Assembly: GCF_000285575.1 (NCBI RefSeq)
Contig: NZ_HE611051.1
Location: 582,575 to 646,574, forward strand
Direction: 5' to 3'
DNA: 64,000 nucleotides
Source of the DNA: Clostridium senegalense JC122
Lineage (GTDB): Bacteria > Bacillota > Clostridia > Clostridiales > Clostridiaceae
The translations under genes and the position numbers were made by a program. Below the pieces are notes generated by a model. It was not told where the DNA came from and did not search any database. It was given only the letters and a program-made list of their open reading frames with translations. This document shows, one piece after another, positions 8,025 to 17,401 of the stretch. Numbering within the stretch: position 1 is the stretch's first letter; every line of letters starts with the position of its first letter.

Positions 8025-9795
8025 AATACCAACTCCTCTGAACGCTAAACATTTTTTCATAGATTCCCCTTTTATTTACAAGACTCTCGTGTGTACCCTT
8101 TTCAGCAATTTTACCATTCTTTAGAACTAATATTTCATCAGCAATCCTTGCTGCGCCTAATCTATGTGTAATTATTAGACTAGATTTATATTTTGTTACT
8201 TCTGAGAATAATGTATATAATTTAGATTCACTTACAGGATCTATTGCAGCAGTAGGCTCATCTAATATAGTAAAAGCCCTGTTTAAAATTAATGTTCTTG
8301 CAATTGCCAACCGTTGCCATTCACCACCAGATAAATCAATTCCTTTTTCATTTATCTTTCCGATTTTAGTATGCAATCCATCTTTTAAAGAATCTACCTT
8401 TTCATATAAATCTACCTCTAACAATGCACTATTTAAAAGTGAGTCTACATCAATATCTTCTGTTTTATATTCAGTAAAACCTAGAGTCAAAAAATCTCTA
8501 ATACTTATTTCATATTTGTAAAAATCTTGAAATACCACCTGATAAAAAGCTTTTAATGATGACTTAGTTAAGTTCCTTAGTTCAATACCATCAATTGTAA
8601 TTTCTCCCTCATAGGAATCATACAGACCAATAAGTATCTTTACAATGGTTGTCTTCCCTGAACCATTCTCACCTACTAATGCATATTTTTTACCTGAATG
8701 AAAAGCTAAATTTAAATTATTTAATATTTTTTTGTCTGAGTCAGGATATGAAAAAGAAACATTTTTAAATATTATTTCATGAAAATCCATATCATTATTA
8801 AATGTAGTTTTATCATTTATATCCTCTATTTCTTCCTCTAATTTCATAAAAGTATTGAAACTATTATAAAATAAATTGTTTTTGATGAAGCTCTCCAGTA
8901 CTAGAGCTAACTCTGTAGTTAAACTAGCAAATAAACTAATGCTACTTGCTAATAATGACATATATACTCCAACAGTTATATGCTTTTGTTTTAGTGGTAC
9001 TATAAGAAGCAATCCAATTATCACAACCAATATTTTAGATAAGCTGTTTGAAATTCCTAATTGGATAAAAAACTTTTTAAATGCATTATAGGTGAGATAT
9101 CTCATTTCTTCATACTTTTTCTTCCAAATATTATCTACAGACGTATAATATTGAAATAATTTTCTTTCATCGGCACACTCTCTAGATGACAGCACCTCTT
9201 GCAAATAATCAGCTCTTCTTTCTAACTCCTCTGCTGTTTCAAAAGCTTCATACTCAACTTTTCCACTCTTATACGATTGGTATAAAATAGGAACAGCTAT
9301 GAGTAGAACAGCTATACCCGTCCACCAAATATATACTGAAATGACAGCAATAAAACCAATAATTTTAATAATAAGTGAAATAATATTCAAGCTGTTATCT
9401 AATCCATCTATAATATTTTTAGTAGGATCTTTTTCAATGACCGCTATTAAATTCCATGTCTTATCATCTTCAATCAATGGGTACTTTAACTTACTTCTTT
9501 TCATCAAAATTTTATTTTGAATATAAACATTATATTTATTATAAATATTTAATCTTGTGAAGCTAATTGCTTCATTTAATAAAAAACTTCCAATTAAGCA
9601 ACAGCCTATTAGCGTTATAGCTATATAAATTGATTTTAAAGTTTCCATATTATTATAGATTGCTATTGATTTATCTATAAAATTGGCAACTGCAATTATT
9701 TGCAATGATGGAATTATGGATAATACTATATACATTACTATAAAGAAAATTATTATAGGAAAATCTCTAATAGTTAATGTTATAAAATTAAACAA
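8014..9795 (-). CDS. ABC exporter, first half-transporter
   Basis: A half-transporter of at least 593 residues: membrane domain, then Walker A GENGSGKTTIVKIL, signature LSGGEWQRLAIAR and Walker B FTILDEPTAAID. As written the frame opens at a TTG (9795) with no good ribosome binding site. Adding one A to the A6 tract at 9808-9813 connects it to an ATG at 9821 behind GAGG, giving a natural basic N-terminus (MRLKKEFSKLFNF) and 602 residues. It is the first gene of the exporter pair. NisT-like peptide export is inferred only from the GGEWQ signature. Confidence 0.8.
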   Translation of the reverse strand: MFNFITLTIRDFPIIIFFIVMYIVLSIIPSLQIIAVANFIDKSIAIYNNMETLKSIYIAITLIGCCLIGSFLLNEAISFTRLNIYNKYNVYIQNKILMKRSKLKYPLIEDDKTWNLIAVIEKDPTKNIIDGLDNSLNIISLIIKIIGFIAVISVYIWWTGIAVLLIAVPILYQSYKSGKVEYEAFETAEELERRADYLQEVLSSRECADERKLFQYYTSVDNIWKKKYEEMRYLTYNAFKKFFIQLGISNSLSKILVVIIGLLLIVPLKQKHITVGVYMSLLASSISLFASLTTELALVLESFIKNNLFYNSFNTFMKLEEEIEDINDKTTFNNDMDFHEIIFKNVSFSYPDSDKKILNNLNLAFHSGKKYALVGENGSGKTTIVKILIGLYDSYEGEITIDGIELRNLTKSSLKAFYQVVFQDFYKYEISIRDFLTLGFTEYKTEDIDVDSLLNSALLEVDLYEKVDSLKDGLHTKIGKINEKGIDLSGGEWQRLAIARTLILNRAFTILDEPTAAIDPVSESKLYTLFSEVTKYKSSLIITHRLGAARIADEILVLKNGKIAEKGTHESLVNKRGIYEKMFSVQRSWYYEK

Positions 9796-10012
9796 CTTTG
9801 AAAATTCTTTTTTAATCTCATCTTATACCTCACACAATTAAGTAAATTCCACATGAAAATTATAAAGTAGGCCAATTAATCTTTTTTTCTAAATGGATAA
9901 TATTTATAAAACTATATTTAATGGTTTTAAATAACTTATTTTTTTAAAGAAATAGCACAAAAATAATAGAGTCATATTCAATGTTTTCTCAATAAAATAA
10001 TAGATAAAAATT

Positions 10013-10477
10013 TTATCTTAAACATAATTCAATCATTTTTCTATCTACTTCATCAAATTCTTTAATGGTACTTTGTAAATCCCATAACATAATCTTATAA
10101 ATTTCATTATTTTTAACAAACTCTTTAAGTTCATCAATACAAGCATAATACATTGCTTGATATTTTATTATGTCTTTATTTTCATCATATAGTTTAAAAA
10201 TCCCTTTAAATTCTATGTTTGTTACCTTTTGATTTGTTTCTTCAAATAATTCTCTTTCCACACATTCTCTTGGGGTTTCTCCATACTCTATACCACCAGC
10301 AGGCATCTCCCATTGATTTCTCCACCTATTAAATCCAATAAGATATTTACTATTACATTCAACTAATATTAAAGCCCCCGTAATAGGCTTGTATAACTTA
10401 TTTACTAACATCTCTGTTTCTGTAATTTTAATAAAATCTAATAAAATATATCCCCATTTGTTTTTTGCTAAATACAA
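10013..10477 (-). CDS. Nudix hydrolase
   Basis: A 154-residue Nudix protein, unrelated in detail to the one at 4163. The Nudix box reads Gly61-x5-Glu67-x7-Arg75-Glu76-x2-Glu79-Glu80, with Asn82 where the last glycycl position normally is. The start is a TTG preceded by AAGGGGGC at good spacing. Preceding text WEMPAGGIEYGE is typical of ADP-ribose pyrophosphatase-like and MutT-like enzymes. The substrate is unknown and it is a single gene. Confidence 0.8.
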   Translation of the reverse strand: MYLAKNKWGYILLDFIKITETEMLVNKLYKPITGALILVECNSKYLIGFNRWRNQWEMPAGGIEYGETPRECVERELFEETNQKVTNIEFKGIFKLYDENKDIIKYQAMYYACIDELKEFVKNNEIYKIMLWDLQSTIKEFDEVDRKMIELCLR

Positions 10478-10610
10478 AATATTGCCCCCTTATTTTTAAT
10501 AAATCGCTACCAAAAATTTTTATTCAAACACAATCTAATCTATAATGTTATGTTTAATTACCATGCTTGTCTCATTAATAATTACATATAAAACTCAATG
10601 CTTTACATTA

Positions 10611-10787
10611 TTAATTACAATAAAATTCAGCTTTTGAAAGCATTATTTCAAACAAATATTTATCAAATTGCTGTTTAGGAAGATACTCTGATGCATGTTC
10701 TAATAAATTTAGAGCTTCTTTATATTTCTTTTGGTTGTAAAGAGTGGTAATTTTGCTTTCAAATTACCAATACTTATTATATTCCAT
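10611..10787 (-). pseudogene. truncated gene remnant with an in-frame stop
   Basis: An ATG at 10785-10787 stands 7 bases behind AGAGGAT, but the eighth codon is TAA. The same frame then continues for about 50 codons (YNQKKYKEALNLLEHA, then YLPKQQFDKYLFEIML) before TAA at 10611. The pattern looks like the TPR-like N-terminus that precedes a hydrolase domain in some clostridial proteins; no such domain follows here. I read it as a remnant with both an internal stop and loss of the C-terminal part. It accounts for most of the 404-base gap 10478-10881. Confidence 0.5.
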
Positions 10788-10881
10788 ATTTAAATCCTCT
10801 TCTTCAATATTTTAATGTTTTGCCATTGCTTATGATTGTAAATTCTAATATAAATAAAAATACTTTTAACAATATTATCTC

Positions 10882-11766
10882 TTACAATGTAATCTTTAAA
10901 ATTGCCATTTTATTTTTAAACTTATAATTTTGGTTATAAAGAGACCTTTCCATTGGAAAATTTTTAACATCAATATCTGCAATAATTTCCTTTACTGCAT
11001 TATTGAATAATACTTTAGTGCCATGCCATAATAATTCATTTACGTATCCCTTACCTCTTTTTTCAGGGGTAACCCCAATGTAATTAATAGCACCGATATT
11101 TTTATTAAATTGTTGTGGAACTACTAATCCTACGAATTCACCTTCATTTTCATATGCTAGGTTCCACCAATCTTCATTAAAGTCAATTGTCTTTAAAATA
11201 TTAAAGTATTTTATAGCTGCTTCTTTAGAACCATATTCATTTATACAATTTAGATCATCTTTGTCTAATGTATTTTCTGTAACCCTTTGTATAGCTTTTA
11301 GAAATTTATTTTCTCCAACTTCCCTTAAAGACTTAAAATTTAATACTGATGATAAATTTTCTCTATTAAATTCATCACAAATAAAGCTACTTTTTTCTTG
11401 TACTATCTCAAATCCACATCTTAAAAATATTTCTTTATATATTTCAAATGAATCATTACCATCTGAATAAAGATGATATTCTATAGTTTTAAAATCTTCT
11501 AGTTTCATTTTATTCATGCTTTCTCTAATCAACTTATTATAAATAGATATAACATCAAAATTTCCATCCCTTAATGTTATATTCCATATTTTAAGGTCAT
11601 TGGGTTCATCTTTAAATAACCCATAAACAATCCTACCTAAAAATTCATCATTCTCTTCTACAACAAAACAGTATTCTATCTTTGTCCTTCCATCACCAAG
11701 CCACTTTAATAATTCATTTTTAAAATTACAATTATCATTTTTACTCAATGATGTATACTTGTGCAA
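10882..11766 (-). CDS. tandem GNAT acetyltransferase
   Basis: A protein of at least 294 residues. The C-terminal half has a clear GNAT acetyl-CoA motif (VTPEKRGKGYVNELL) and a substrate-facing beta region; the N-terminal half looks like a second, degenerate GNAT domain (EENDEFLGRIVYGLF). The first usable start is a TTG at 11766, but its AAGGA site is only one base away. The frame stays open upstream through codons reading INIRNISNKEL, back to a TAG at 11800-11802, and GAGGGTG sits 6 bases before an ATA at 11794-11796. The natural N-terminus may therefore be ten residues longer with a non-standard or mutated start. Substrate unknown. Confidence 0.75.
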   Translation of the reverse strand: MHKYTSLSKNDNCNFKNELLKWLGDGRTKIEYCFVVEENDEFLGRIVYGLFKDEPNDLKIWNITLRDGNFDVISIYNKLIRESMNKMKLEDFKTIEYHLYSDGNDSFEIYKEIFLRCGFEIVQEKSSFICDEFNRENLSSVLNFKSLREVGENKFLKAIQRVTENTLDKDDLNCINEYGSKEAAIKYFNILKTIDFNEDWWNLAYENEGEFVGLVVPQQFNKNIGAINYIGVTPEKRGKGYVNELLWHGTKVLFNNAVKEIIADIDVKNFPMERSLYNQNYKFKNKMAILKITL

Positions 11767-11849
11767 TTCCTTATTTGAAATATTTCGAATATTTATAAAC
11801 TACACCCTCAATTCTCTAACCTATTTTTTATATAATCTAATATATATAA

Positions 11850-12377
11850 TTAAATCAATTCAAAATTACATTTATCACATTTACCATCAACTAATCTTTC
11901 ACCACATTTACATACATACCCAACTACTTTAGCAGGATTACCCATAACTAATGCATAACTTGGTACATCTTTAGTCACAACACTTCCGGCTCCTATCATG
12001 CAATATTCACCTAAAGAATGACCACAAATAATTGTAGAATTTGCTCCAATGGATGCACCTTTCTTTATGATAGTTTTAGAAACCTTCCATTCAGTATTAA
12101 AAGAACGTGGATAATAATCATTTGTAAATGTTACATTAGGCCCTACAAATACATCATCTTCTATAGTAATTCCATAATAAACAGAAACTCCATTTTGGAT
12201 TTTAACTCCATTTCCAATGCATACATCATGGTCTATAAATGTATCTTTACCTATTTTACAATTCAATCCTATAATTGCATTCTCTATAACTTGGCTATTT
12301 ACCCATATGCTTGTACCTGAACCTATCTTACATAAATTTGATACATTAGCTGTGGGATGAATATAAACATTATTCAT
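11850..12377 (-). CDS. hexapeptide-repeat acyltransferase with zinc ribbon
   Basis: A 175-residue left-handed beta-helix acyltransferase: hexapeptide repeats run from about residue 6 (IHPTANVSN) to 150 (YALVMGNPAKVVGY). The C-terminus carries a CxC-x10-CxxC zinc-ribbon-like motif (CKCGERL, CDKCNF). This layout fits sugar N-acetyltransferases of the WlbB/FdtC type that act on UDP- or dTDP-amino sugars in surface glycan synthesis. No other sugar genes are next to it, so the substrate is inferred from fold only. Confidence 0.75.
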   Translation of the reverse strand: MNNVYIHPTANVSNLCKIGSGTSIWVNSQVIENAIIGLNCKIGKDTFIDHDVCIGNGVKIQNGVSVYYGITIEDDVFVGPNVTFTNDYYPRSFNTEWKVSKTIIKKGASIGANSTIICGHSLGEYCMIGAGSVVTKDVPSYALVMGNPAKVVGYVCKCGERLVDGKCDKCNFELI

Positions 12378-12777
12378 AAAAAAACTCCATCCTTTTCACT
12401 TTATTTGATAATATATTTATCAAAGCCCGAAATAAAATTAATATTCAAAAAATTATATATATTAATTAAGTAAACAATAACACTACTTCTAAAGAGTTTG
12501 TAAAATTTTAGTTTTATTTTCTTATACAATTGTACCAAAAACAAACACATAAACAAACATTAGTAACTCCTTTATCATTCTTCTTAATAACAATTTAAAG
12601 TTATATTTACCATCTTTTCTAGCAATATATTCACTACATAAGTTAAATTTAGAACTTAAAATCTTCTGTACTTAAACCTAAGCTACTTTATTCCAATAGA
12701 ATATCTTTCTTCTAATTTTTTACTACATTCTGTAATAATAAAAAATTCAAATAAGCTATTCATTGAAAATTGATCTA

Positions 12778-12904
12778 GAAACTCTTATATATTTTTGTTT
12801 GATTTTTGTGACCTAATCCAAGGACGGATTAGCCGGTGCATCAGACAAGGACGTCGCTTCTCCGGGTAGTCATAAAAATCAGATAAAAATATATTTAGAG
12901 TTTC
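12778..12904. ncRNA. candidate structured RNA or repeat with two AAGGAC loops
   Basis: The ends pair in a long interrupted stem: GAAACTCT/AGAGTTTC, ATATATTTTT/AAAAATATAT, GATTTTT/AAAAATC and TGAC/GTCA, about 29 pairs from 12778 to 12904. Inside are two hairpins, CTAATCC-AAGGAC-GGATTAG (12813-12832) and, bounded by CCGG and CCGG, GAC-AAGGAC-GTC (12844-12855). Both loops are AAGGAC. It is much more GC-rich than its surroundings. A degenerate copy lies at 4746-4840, so it may be a dispersed element. I do not recognise the family and cannot tell the transcribed strand. It fills part of the 704-base gap 12378-13081. Confidence 0.5.
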
Positions 12905-13038
12905 TTTGAAATTTTTACAGACTAGCGTTTTAAATTTTTTCATTATTACTTTTTAACACTATAATTTTGGTTTTTTAGGATTAGCTTTACCCCTATGCTT
13001 AAAATTTTATATTCTATTAAATTTTAAATATAAAAAAA

Positions 13039-13062
13039 GACCGTATCAAATTTGATACGGTC
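13039..13062 (-). terminator. glmS terminator
   Basis: The 24-base perfect palindrome GACCGTATCAAA/TTTGATACGGTC is followed on the minus strand by seven T, 20 bases after the glmS stop. Confidence 0.9.
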
Positions 13063-13081
13063 TGTATTTTATCTTCTTTTA

Positions 13082-14908
13082 TTATTCAACTGTTACTGAT
13101 TTTGCTAAGTTTCTTGGCTTATCTACGTCACAGCCTTTTGCTATTGACATGTAGTAAGAGAATAATTGTAGTGGTATTACTGTTACTACTGGTGCTAGTA
13201 AGTCCATTACTCTTGGAACGTAGATTGCACTGTTAGCAGTTTTCTCTACTTCTTTGTGTCCTTCCTTAGCTATAGCGTAAACCTTTGCTCCTCTTGAAAC
13301 AACTTCTTGAACGTTACTTACTGTTTTATCAAATAACTCTTCTTGTGTTCCTAAAGCTACTACAACTGTTCCTTCTTCTATTAATGCTATTGGACCATGT
13401 TTTAATTCTCCAGCAGCATATGCTTCTGAGTGAATATAAGATATTTCTTTTAATTTTAAAGAACCTTCTAGTGCTACAGCGTAGTCTAGTCCTCTTCCTA
13501 AGAAGAACATATCTTTTTCATTTACAGTTTCAGCAGTCATTTTTTCAATAGCCTCTTTACACTCAAATGCTTTTTCTACTTTTTCTGGTAGAGCTAACAT
13601 CTCTTCTTTTATCTCTTCTAATTTTTCATTAGATACAGTTTCTTTATTTTGTGCAAAGAATAATGCGATTATATACATTGCTATTAATTGAGTTACATAA
13701 GCTTTAGTTGATGCAACTGCTATTTCTGGTCCTGCCCAAGTGTATAATACATCATCAGCTTCTCTTGATGCTGTACTTCCAACTACATTTGTTACAGCTA
13801 TTACTCTTGCACCTTTTTCTTTTGCAAGTCTTAATGCTGACATTGTATCTGCAGTTTCTCCAGATTGGCTTATTATTATCATTAATGAATTTTCATCAAT
13901 GATTGGATCTCTATATTTAAATTCTGAAGCTATATCAACTTCAACTGGTATTCTAGCTAATTTTTCTATAACGTATTTTCCAACTACTCCAGCATGATAA
14001 GCTGTTCCACAAGCTACGATATAAACTTTATTTAACTTCTTGATTTCTTCTTTAGTTATAGTTATATCATCTAATTTTATTGGTTGACCTTTAACTATTC
14101 TAGATGTCATAGTATCTTTTATAGCCTTTGGTTGCTCGTGAATTTCTTTTAACATGAAGTGCTCATATCCACCTTTTTCAGCTGCATCAGCATCCCAAGT
14201 TACTTTATAAACTTCTTTTTCTATTGCATTTTCATTAGAATCTACTATTTTAACGCCTTCTTTTGTTAAAATAACAAATTCTCTATCTTCTAATAGATAT
14301 ACATCTCTTGTTTGAGCAAGTACTGCTGGTATATCTGATGCTATAAAGCTTTCTTCTTTTCCAATACCTACTATAAGTGGGCTGTCTTTTCTTACTGCTA
14401 CTAATTTGTCTGGTTCGTTTTTAGCTATAACTCCTATAGCATAACTTCCTTCCATTTTTTTAGTAGCTTTTATAACAGCTTTTAATAAATCTCCCTCATA
14501 GAAATAATCTACTAAGTTTGGTATTACCTCTGTATCAGTTTGAGATTTAAACTCATAACCTTCTGAAGTTAACCATTCTCTTAATTCTATATAGTTTTCT
14601 ATTATTCCATTATGAACAACACTTATAGTTTGTTCTTTATTAGAATGTGGATGTGAGTTAACATCTGATGGCTGTCCATGAGTAGCCCATCTAGTATGTC
14701 CTATTCCTACCATTCCATGTATAGGAGACTCTTCTAATTTATTTTCAAGATTTTTTAATCTTCCTTTACATTTAGTAACTTCAATTTCTCCATTTTCGAT
14801 TATTGCAACACCTGCTGAGTCATATCCTCTATACTCAAGCTTGCTTAATCCTTCAATTAGTAATGGTGCTGCTTCTCTGTTTCCAAAATAACCTACTATT
14901 CCGCACAT
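13082..14908 (-). CDS. glmS: glucosamine-6-phosphate synthase
   Basis: A 608-residue glutamine:fructose-6-phosphate aminotransferase, the first step of UDP-GlcNAc and cell-wall synthesis. The N-terminal glutaminase domain begins with the nucleophile Cys2 (MCGIVGYFG) and carries GHTRWATHG. Two SIS domains follow, with SQSGETADT and ending PRNLAKSVTVE, the usual C-terminus. Length is typical. CGGAGGAAG precedes the ATG. A glmS ribozyme lies upstream, so expression should fall when GlcN6P is abundant. glmM is the next gene upstream on the same strand. Confidence 0.97.
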   Translation of the reverse strand: MCGIVGYFGNREAAPLLIEGLSKLEYRGYDSAGVAIIENGEIEVTKCKGRLKNLENKLEESPIHGMVGIGHTRWATHGQPSDVNSHPHSNKEQTISVVHNGIIENYIELREWLTSEGYEFKSQTDTEVIPNLVDYFYEGDLLKAVIKATKKMEGSYAIGVIAKNEPDKLVAVRKDSPLIVGIGKEESFIASDIPAVLAQTRDVYLLEDREFVILTKEGVKIVDSNENAIEKEVYKVTWDADAAEKGGYEHFMLKEIHEQPKAIKDTMTSRIVKGQPIKLDDITITKEEIKKLNKVYIVACGTAYHAGVVGKYVIEKLARIPVEVDIASEFKYRDPIIDENSLMIIISQSGETADTMSALRLAKEKGARVIAVTNVVGSTASREADDVLYTWAGPEIAVASTKAYVTQLIAMYIIALFFAQNKETVSNEKLEEIKEEMLALPEKVEKAFECKEAIEKMTAETVNEKDMFFLGRGLDYAVALEGSLKLKEISYIHSEAYAAGELKHGPIALIEEGTVVVALGTQEELFDKTVSNVQEVVSRGAKVYAIAKEGHKEVEKTANSAIYVPRVMDLLAPVVTVIPLQLFSYYMSIAKGCDVDKPRNLAKSVTVE

Positions 14909-14989
14909 ATAAATCTTCCTCCGATATTTAAATATTTTTATTTATAGGGTTTATTATAGGGTTTACAAAAAATATAAACCTACATTCCC

Positions 14990-15230
14990 TATACTTGAAA
15001 GGTTTTAACACCTGATTGATATTGTGACAAAAATCGCTTTTTGCTTTTATCAATCTTTAACGGTAGTGCGATACCGTGGGGCACCCGCCGAAGATTCGAT
15101 ACTCCCCATCCTCGTCAACTTGAAAATTTTAAAATTTCTCATAAATGAATGTTGCTATTTTAACTCTAATGTAAACACAGCCTAGCATATCCACCTATTA
15201 ACAAAATTAATTTTTCCAAGTCCTGGCGCT
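14990..15230 (-). ncRNA. glmS ribozyme: glmS ribozyme riboswitch
   Basis: Read on the minus strand, AGCGCCAGGACTTGG begins at 15230, and the conserved core GTTGACGAGGATGGGG, TCGGCGGGTGCCCC and ACGGTATCGC follows near 15120-15060. These match the glmS catalytic RNA, which cleaves itself when GlcN6P binds. The expected cleavage is between A15230 and G15229. Insertions between the helices make it long (about 240 bases), and about 80 bases separate its 3-prime end from the glmS ATG. Confidence 0.93.
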
Positions 15231-15548
15231 TTTAAATTTATAGTTTAATATTAATTAAACCTCAATTTATTATATTCAACGGTATACCAATGGTCAATGG
15301 ATTTTTTTTCCATGAAAATTTTCAAAAATATTTTTTTAAATATTAGAATAATAATAATTTTAAAATATTTTTATTTATGATATACAATTTATTTTTATTC
15401 TTCTCTTTGTTCTACATTATTAAACATTTATTATATATTATTATTCTTTTAGTAGAATTAAGCTTACATTATATGATTTTATAAATATATCACTGAAATT
15501 TTAAACTAAGTTTTAAAATAAAAGAAATTTCCTTTAAATATTTATAAA

Positions 15549-15594
15549 AAAACTACTTTTAAAACAAATTCACATCCATTTTAAAGGTAGTTTT
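15549..15594 (-). terminator. glmM terminator
   Basis: AAAACTACTTTTAAAA (15549-15564) pairs with TTTTAAAGGTAGTTTT (15579-15594) with one G-U pair, followed by a T-run on the minus strand, just after the glmM stop. Because of it, glmS must have its own promoter within the AT-rich stretch 15241-15548, where nothing else is visible. Confidence 0.75.
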
Positions 15595-15612
15595 ATACTG
15601 TCTTTATATAAT

Positions 15613-16959
15613 TTAGTTTGCTTTTTTTTCTATTAACTTAGCTAAAGCATGTGCCATTTCATCTAATTCTTGTTGGTTTTTACCTTCAAGCATTACTCTT
15701 ACTAATGGTTCTGTTCCAGAAGGTCTTATTAATACTCTTCCTTCACCTTCTAGTTTTTTCTCCATTTTAGCTATTTCATTTTTTATTTCTTCATCTTCAT
15801 TGTGGATATTTTTCTTATCATTTGGAATTCTAGCATTTACTAAAACTTGTGGAAGTTCTGTCATAACTGATGCAAGATTACTTAAAGTTTTTCCACTTTC
15901 TTTAACTGTAGCTGCTAATTGTATTCCTGAAACTAAACCATCTCCAGTTGTATTATAATCTAAGAATATAACATGACCAGATTGTTCTCCACCTATACTA
16001 TATCCACCTTTTTTCATTTCTTCTAAAACATATCTATCTCCAACTTTAGTTTTGATAGTTTTTATATTTTCTTCTTTTAAAGCTATATCTAAGCCTAAGT
16101 TACTCATAACAGTTACAACAACTGTATCTTTATTTAATTTTCCTTGTGCCTTTAAGTGTTTAGCTGCTATAACCATCATGAAATCACCATTTATCAATTT
16201 ACCATTTTCATCTACAGCTAAGCATCTATCAGCATCCCCATCAAATGCTAATCCTAAATCACATTTATTTTCAACTACATGTTTCATTAATTGCTCTGGA
16301 TGTGTTGAACCACAATCTTTATTAATATTACATCCATCAGGAGTATTATTAATAGCAAAAACCTCTGCTCCTAATTTTTTAAGAGCTAATTCTGAAGTTT
16401 TATACGATGCACCATTAGCACAATCTATAGCAATTTTCATTCCTTTTAAATCGCCATTAACTGTAGATACTGCAAATTTAACATAATCATCTACTGCGCT
16501 ATCTACAACTATTTTCTTTCCTACATTTTCACCAGTTACAACAGGTACTCCTGCAAATTTATCTTCTATTAATTTTTGTATTTCATCTTCTAATTCATCA
16601 CTTAGTTTGAATCCTTCTTTGTTAAAGAATTTTATGCCATTGTATTCAACTGGATTATGAGATGCAGATATAACAACACCTGCGTCTGCACCATATTTTT
16701 TAGTTAAATATGCAATAGCAGGAGTAGGAATCACACCAACACATATAGCTTCTGCTCCTACTGAAAGTATTCCAGAAACTAATGCACTCTCTAACATATC
16801 TTTTGATATTCTAGTATCCATTCCAACTAATATTTTAGGTTTGTGCATTGTATCAGTTAAAACACACGCTCCAGCTTTTCCTAAATTATATGCAAGTTCA
16901 ACTGTTAATTCACTATTAGCTATTCCTCTAACTCCATCAGTACCAAACATTCTACTCAT
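15613..16959 (-). CDS. glmM: phosphoglucosamine mutase
   Basis: A 448-residue phosphohexomutase that converts GlcN6P to GlcN1P for UDP-GlcNAc synthesis. It begins [12 protein letters not shown] and has the active-site serine Ser100 in SASHNP, the Mg-binding loop FDGDADR and the phosphate-binding IRPSGTEP near the C-terminus. Length is typical. In many Firmicutes glmM follows cdaA-cdaR directly; here those genes lie some 12 kb upstream on the same strand with catabolic operons between. Confidence 0.96.
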   Translation of the reverse strand: MSRMFGTDGVRGIANSELTVELAYNLGKAGACVLTDTMHKPKILVGMDTRISKDMLESALVSGILSVGAEAICVGVIPTPAIAYLTKKYGADAGVVISASHNPVEYNGIKFFNKEGFKLSDELEDEIQKLIEDKFAGVPVVTGENVGKKIVVDSAVDDYVKFAVSTVNGDLKGMKIAIDCANGASYKTSELALKKLGAEVFAINNTPDGCNINKDCGSTHPEQLMKHVVENKCDLGLAFDGDADRCLAVDENGKLINGDFMMVIAAKHLKAQGKLNKDTVVVTVMSNLGLDIALKEENIKTIKTKVGDRYVLEEMKKGGYSIGGEQSGHVIFLDYNTTGDGLVSGIQLAATVKESGKTLSNLASVMTELPQVLVNARIPNDKKNIHNEDEEIKNEIAKMEKKLEGEGRVLIRPSGTEPLVRVMLEGKNQQELDEMAHALAKLIEKKAN

Positions 16960-17362
16960 TTGACAACCTCTTTCCTCTTATATAGTATAACAATACTAAT
17001 TTAACCTAATATGCTAATATTTTAATGACAAATAAATTACATTCTCATAAATTCTATACATTATTCTTATTATTAGACATTTTTTATCAATTATTTATGT
17101 AAGAAATAAAAACAATGCATTAAATTATGTTAATATACTTTACCCTTACTTTAAAATATATTATATAAAAAATGCCATATAAAAATATTAAATTTATTTT
17201 ATCCCTAATGTTATAAAAAGCCACCTAAAGAGCATTCATTCTTTAAAGATGACTAAATAAACCTTATGCATATAGTGTAAATTTTCTATTTAAAATATAC
17301 ATAAATACACAAATTACATTATAATATAAATTTTTTCTATACACAATAAGACATATGTAAAT
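16960..17362. other. AT-rich gap without a recognised feature
   Basis: About 400 bases between the second bactofilin and glmM. It must hold the glmM promoter and leader, but I see no clear promoter, gene or RNA in it. Confidence 0.5.
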
Positions 17363-17390
17363 AAAACTGATGCAAAACGCATCAGTTTTA
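17363..17390 (-). terminator. terminator of the bactofilin operon
   Basis: ACTGATGC (17366-17373) and GCATCAGT (17379-17386) pair around AAAAC; the flanking AAAA and TTTT extend the stem and give a T-run in either direction. It lies 15 bases after the stop of the second bactofilin gene. Confidence 0.8.
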
Positions 17391-17401
17391 TTTAAAATTA
17401 A

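Noticed and set aside
6240..9821. A full lanthipeptide or sactipeptide cluster
   Set aside because: No modification enzyme, protease, radical SAM peptide enzyme or precursor gene was found within 6 kb on either side.
12778..12904. A glmS-related or T-box regulatory RNA
   Set aside because: It lies downstream of glmS, has neither the glmS core nor T-box AGGGTGGnaCCGCG sequence, and is not placed before a gene start.
13285..13997. Plus-strand frames opposite glmS
   Set aside because: Leucine-rich, low-complexity shadow translations of the glmS antisense strand.
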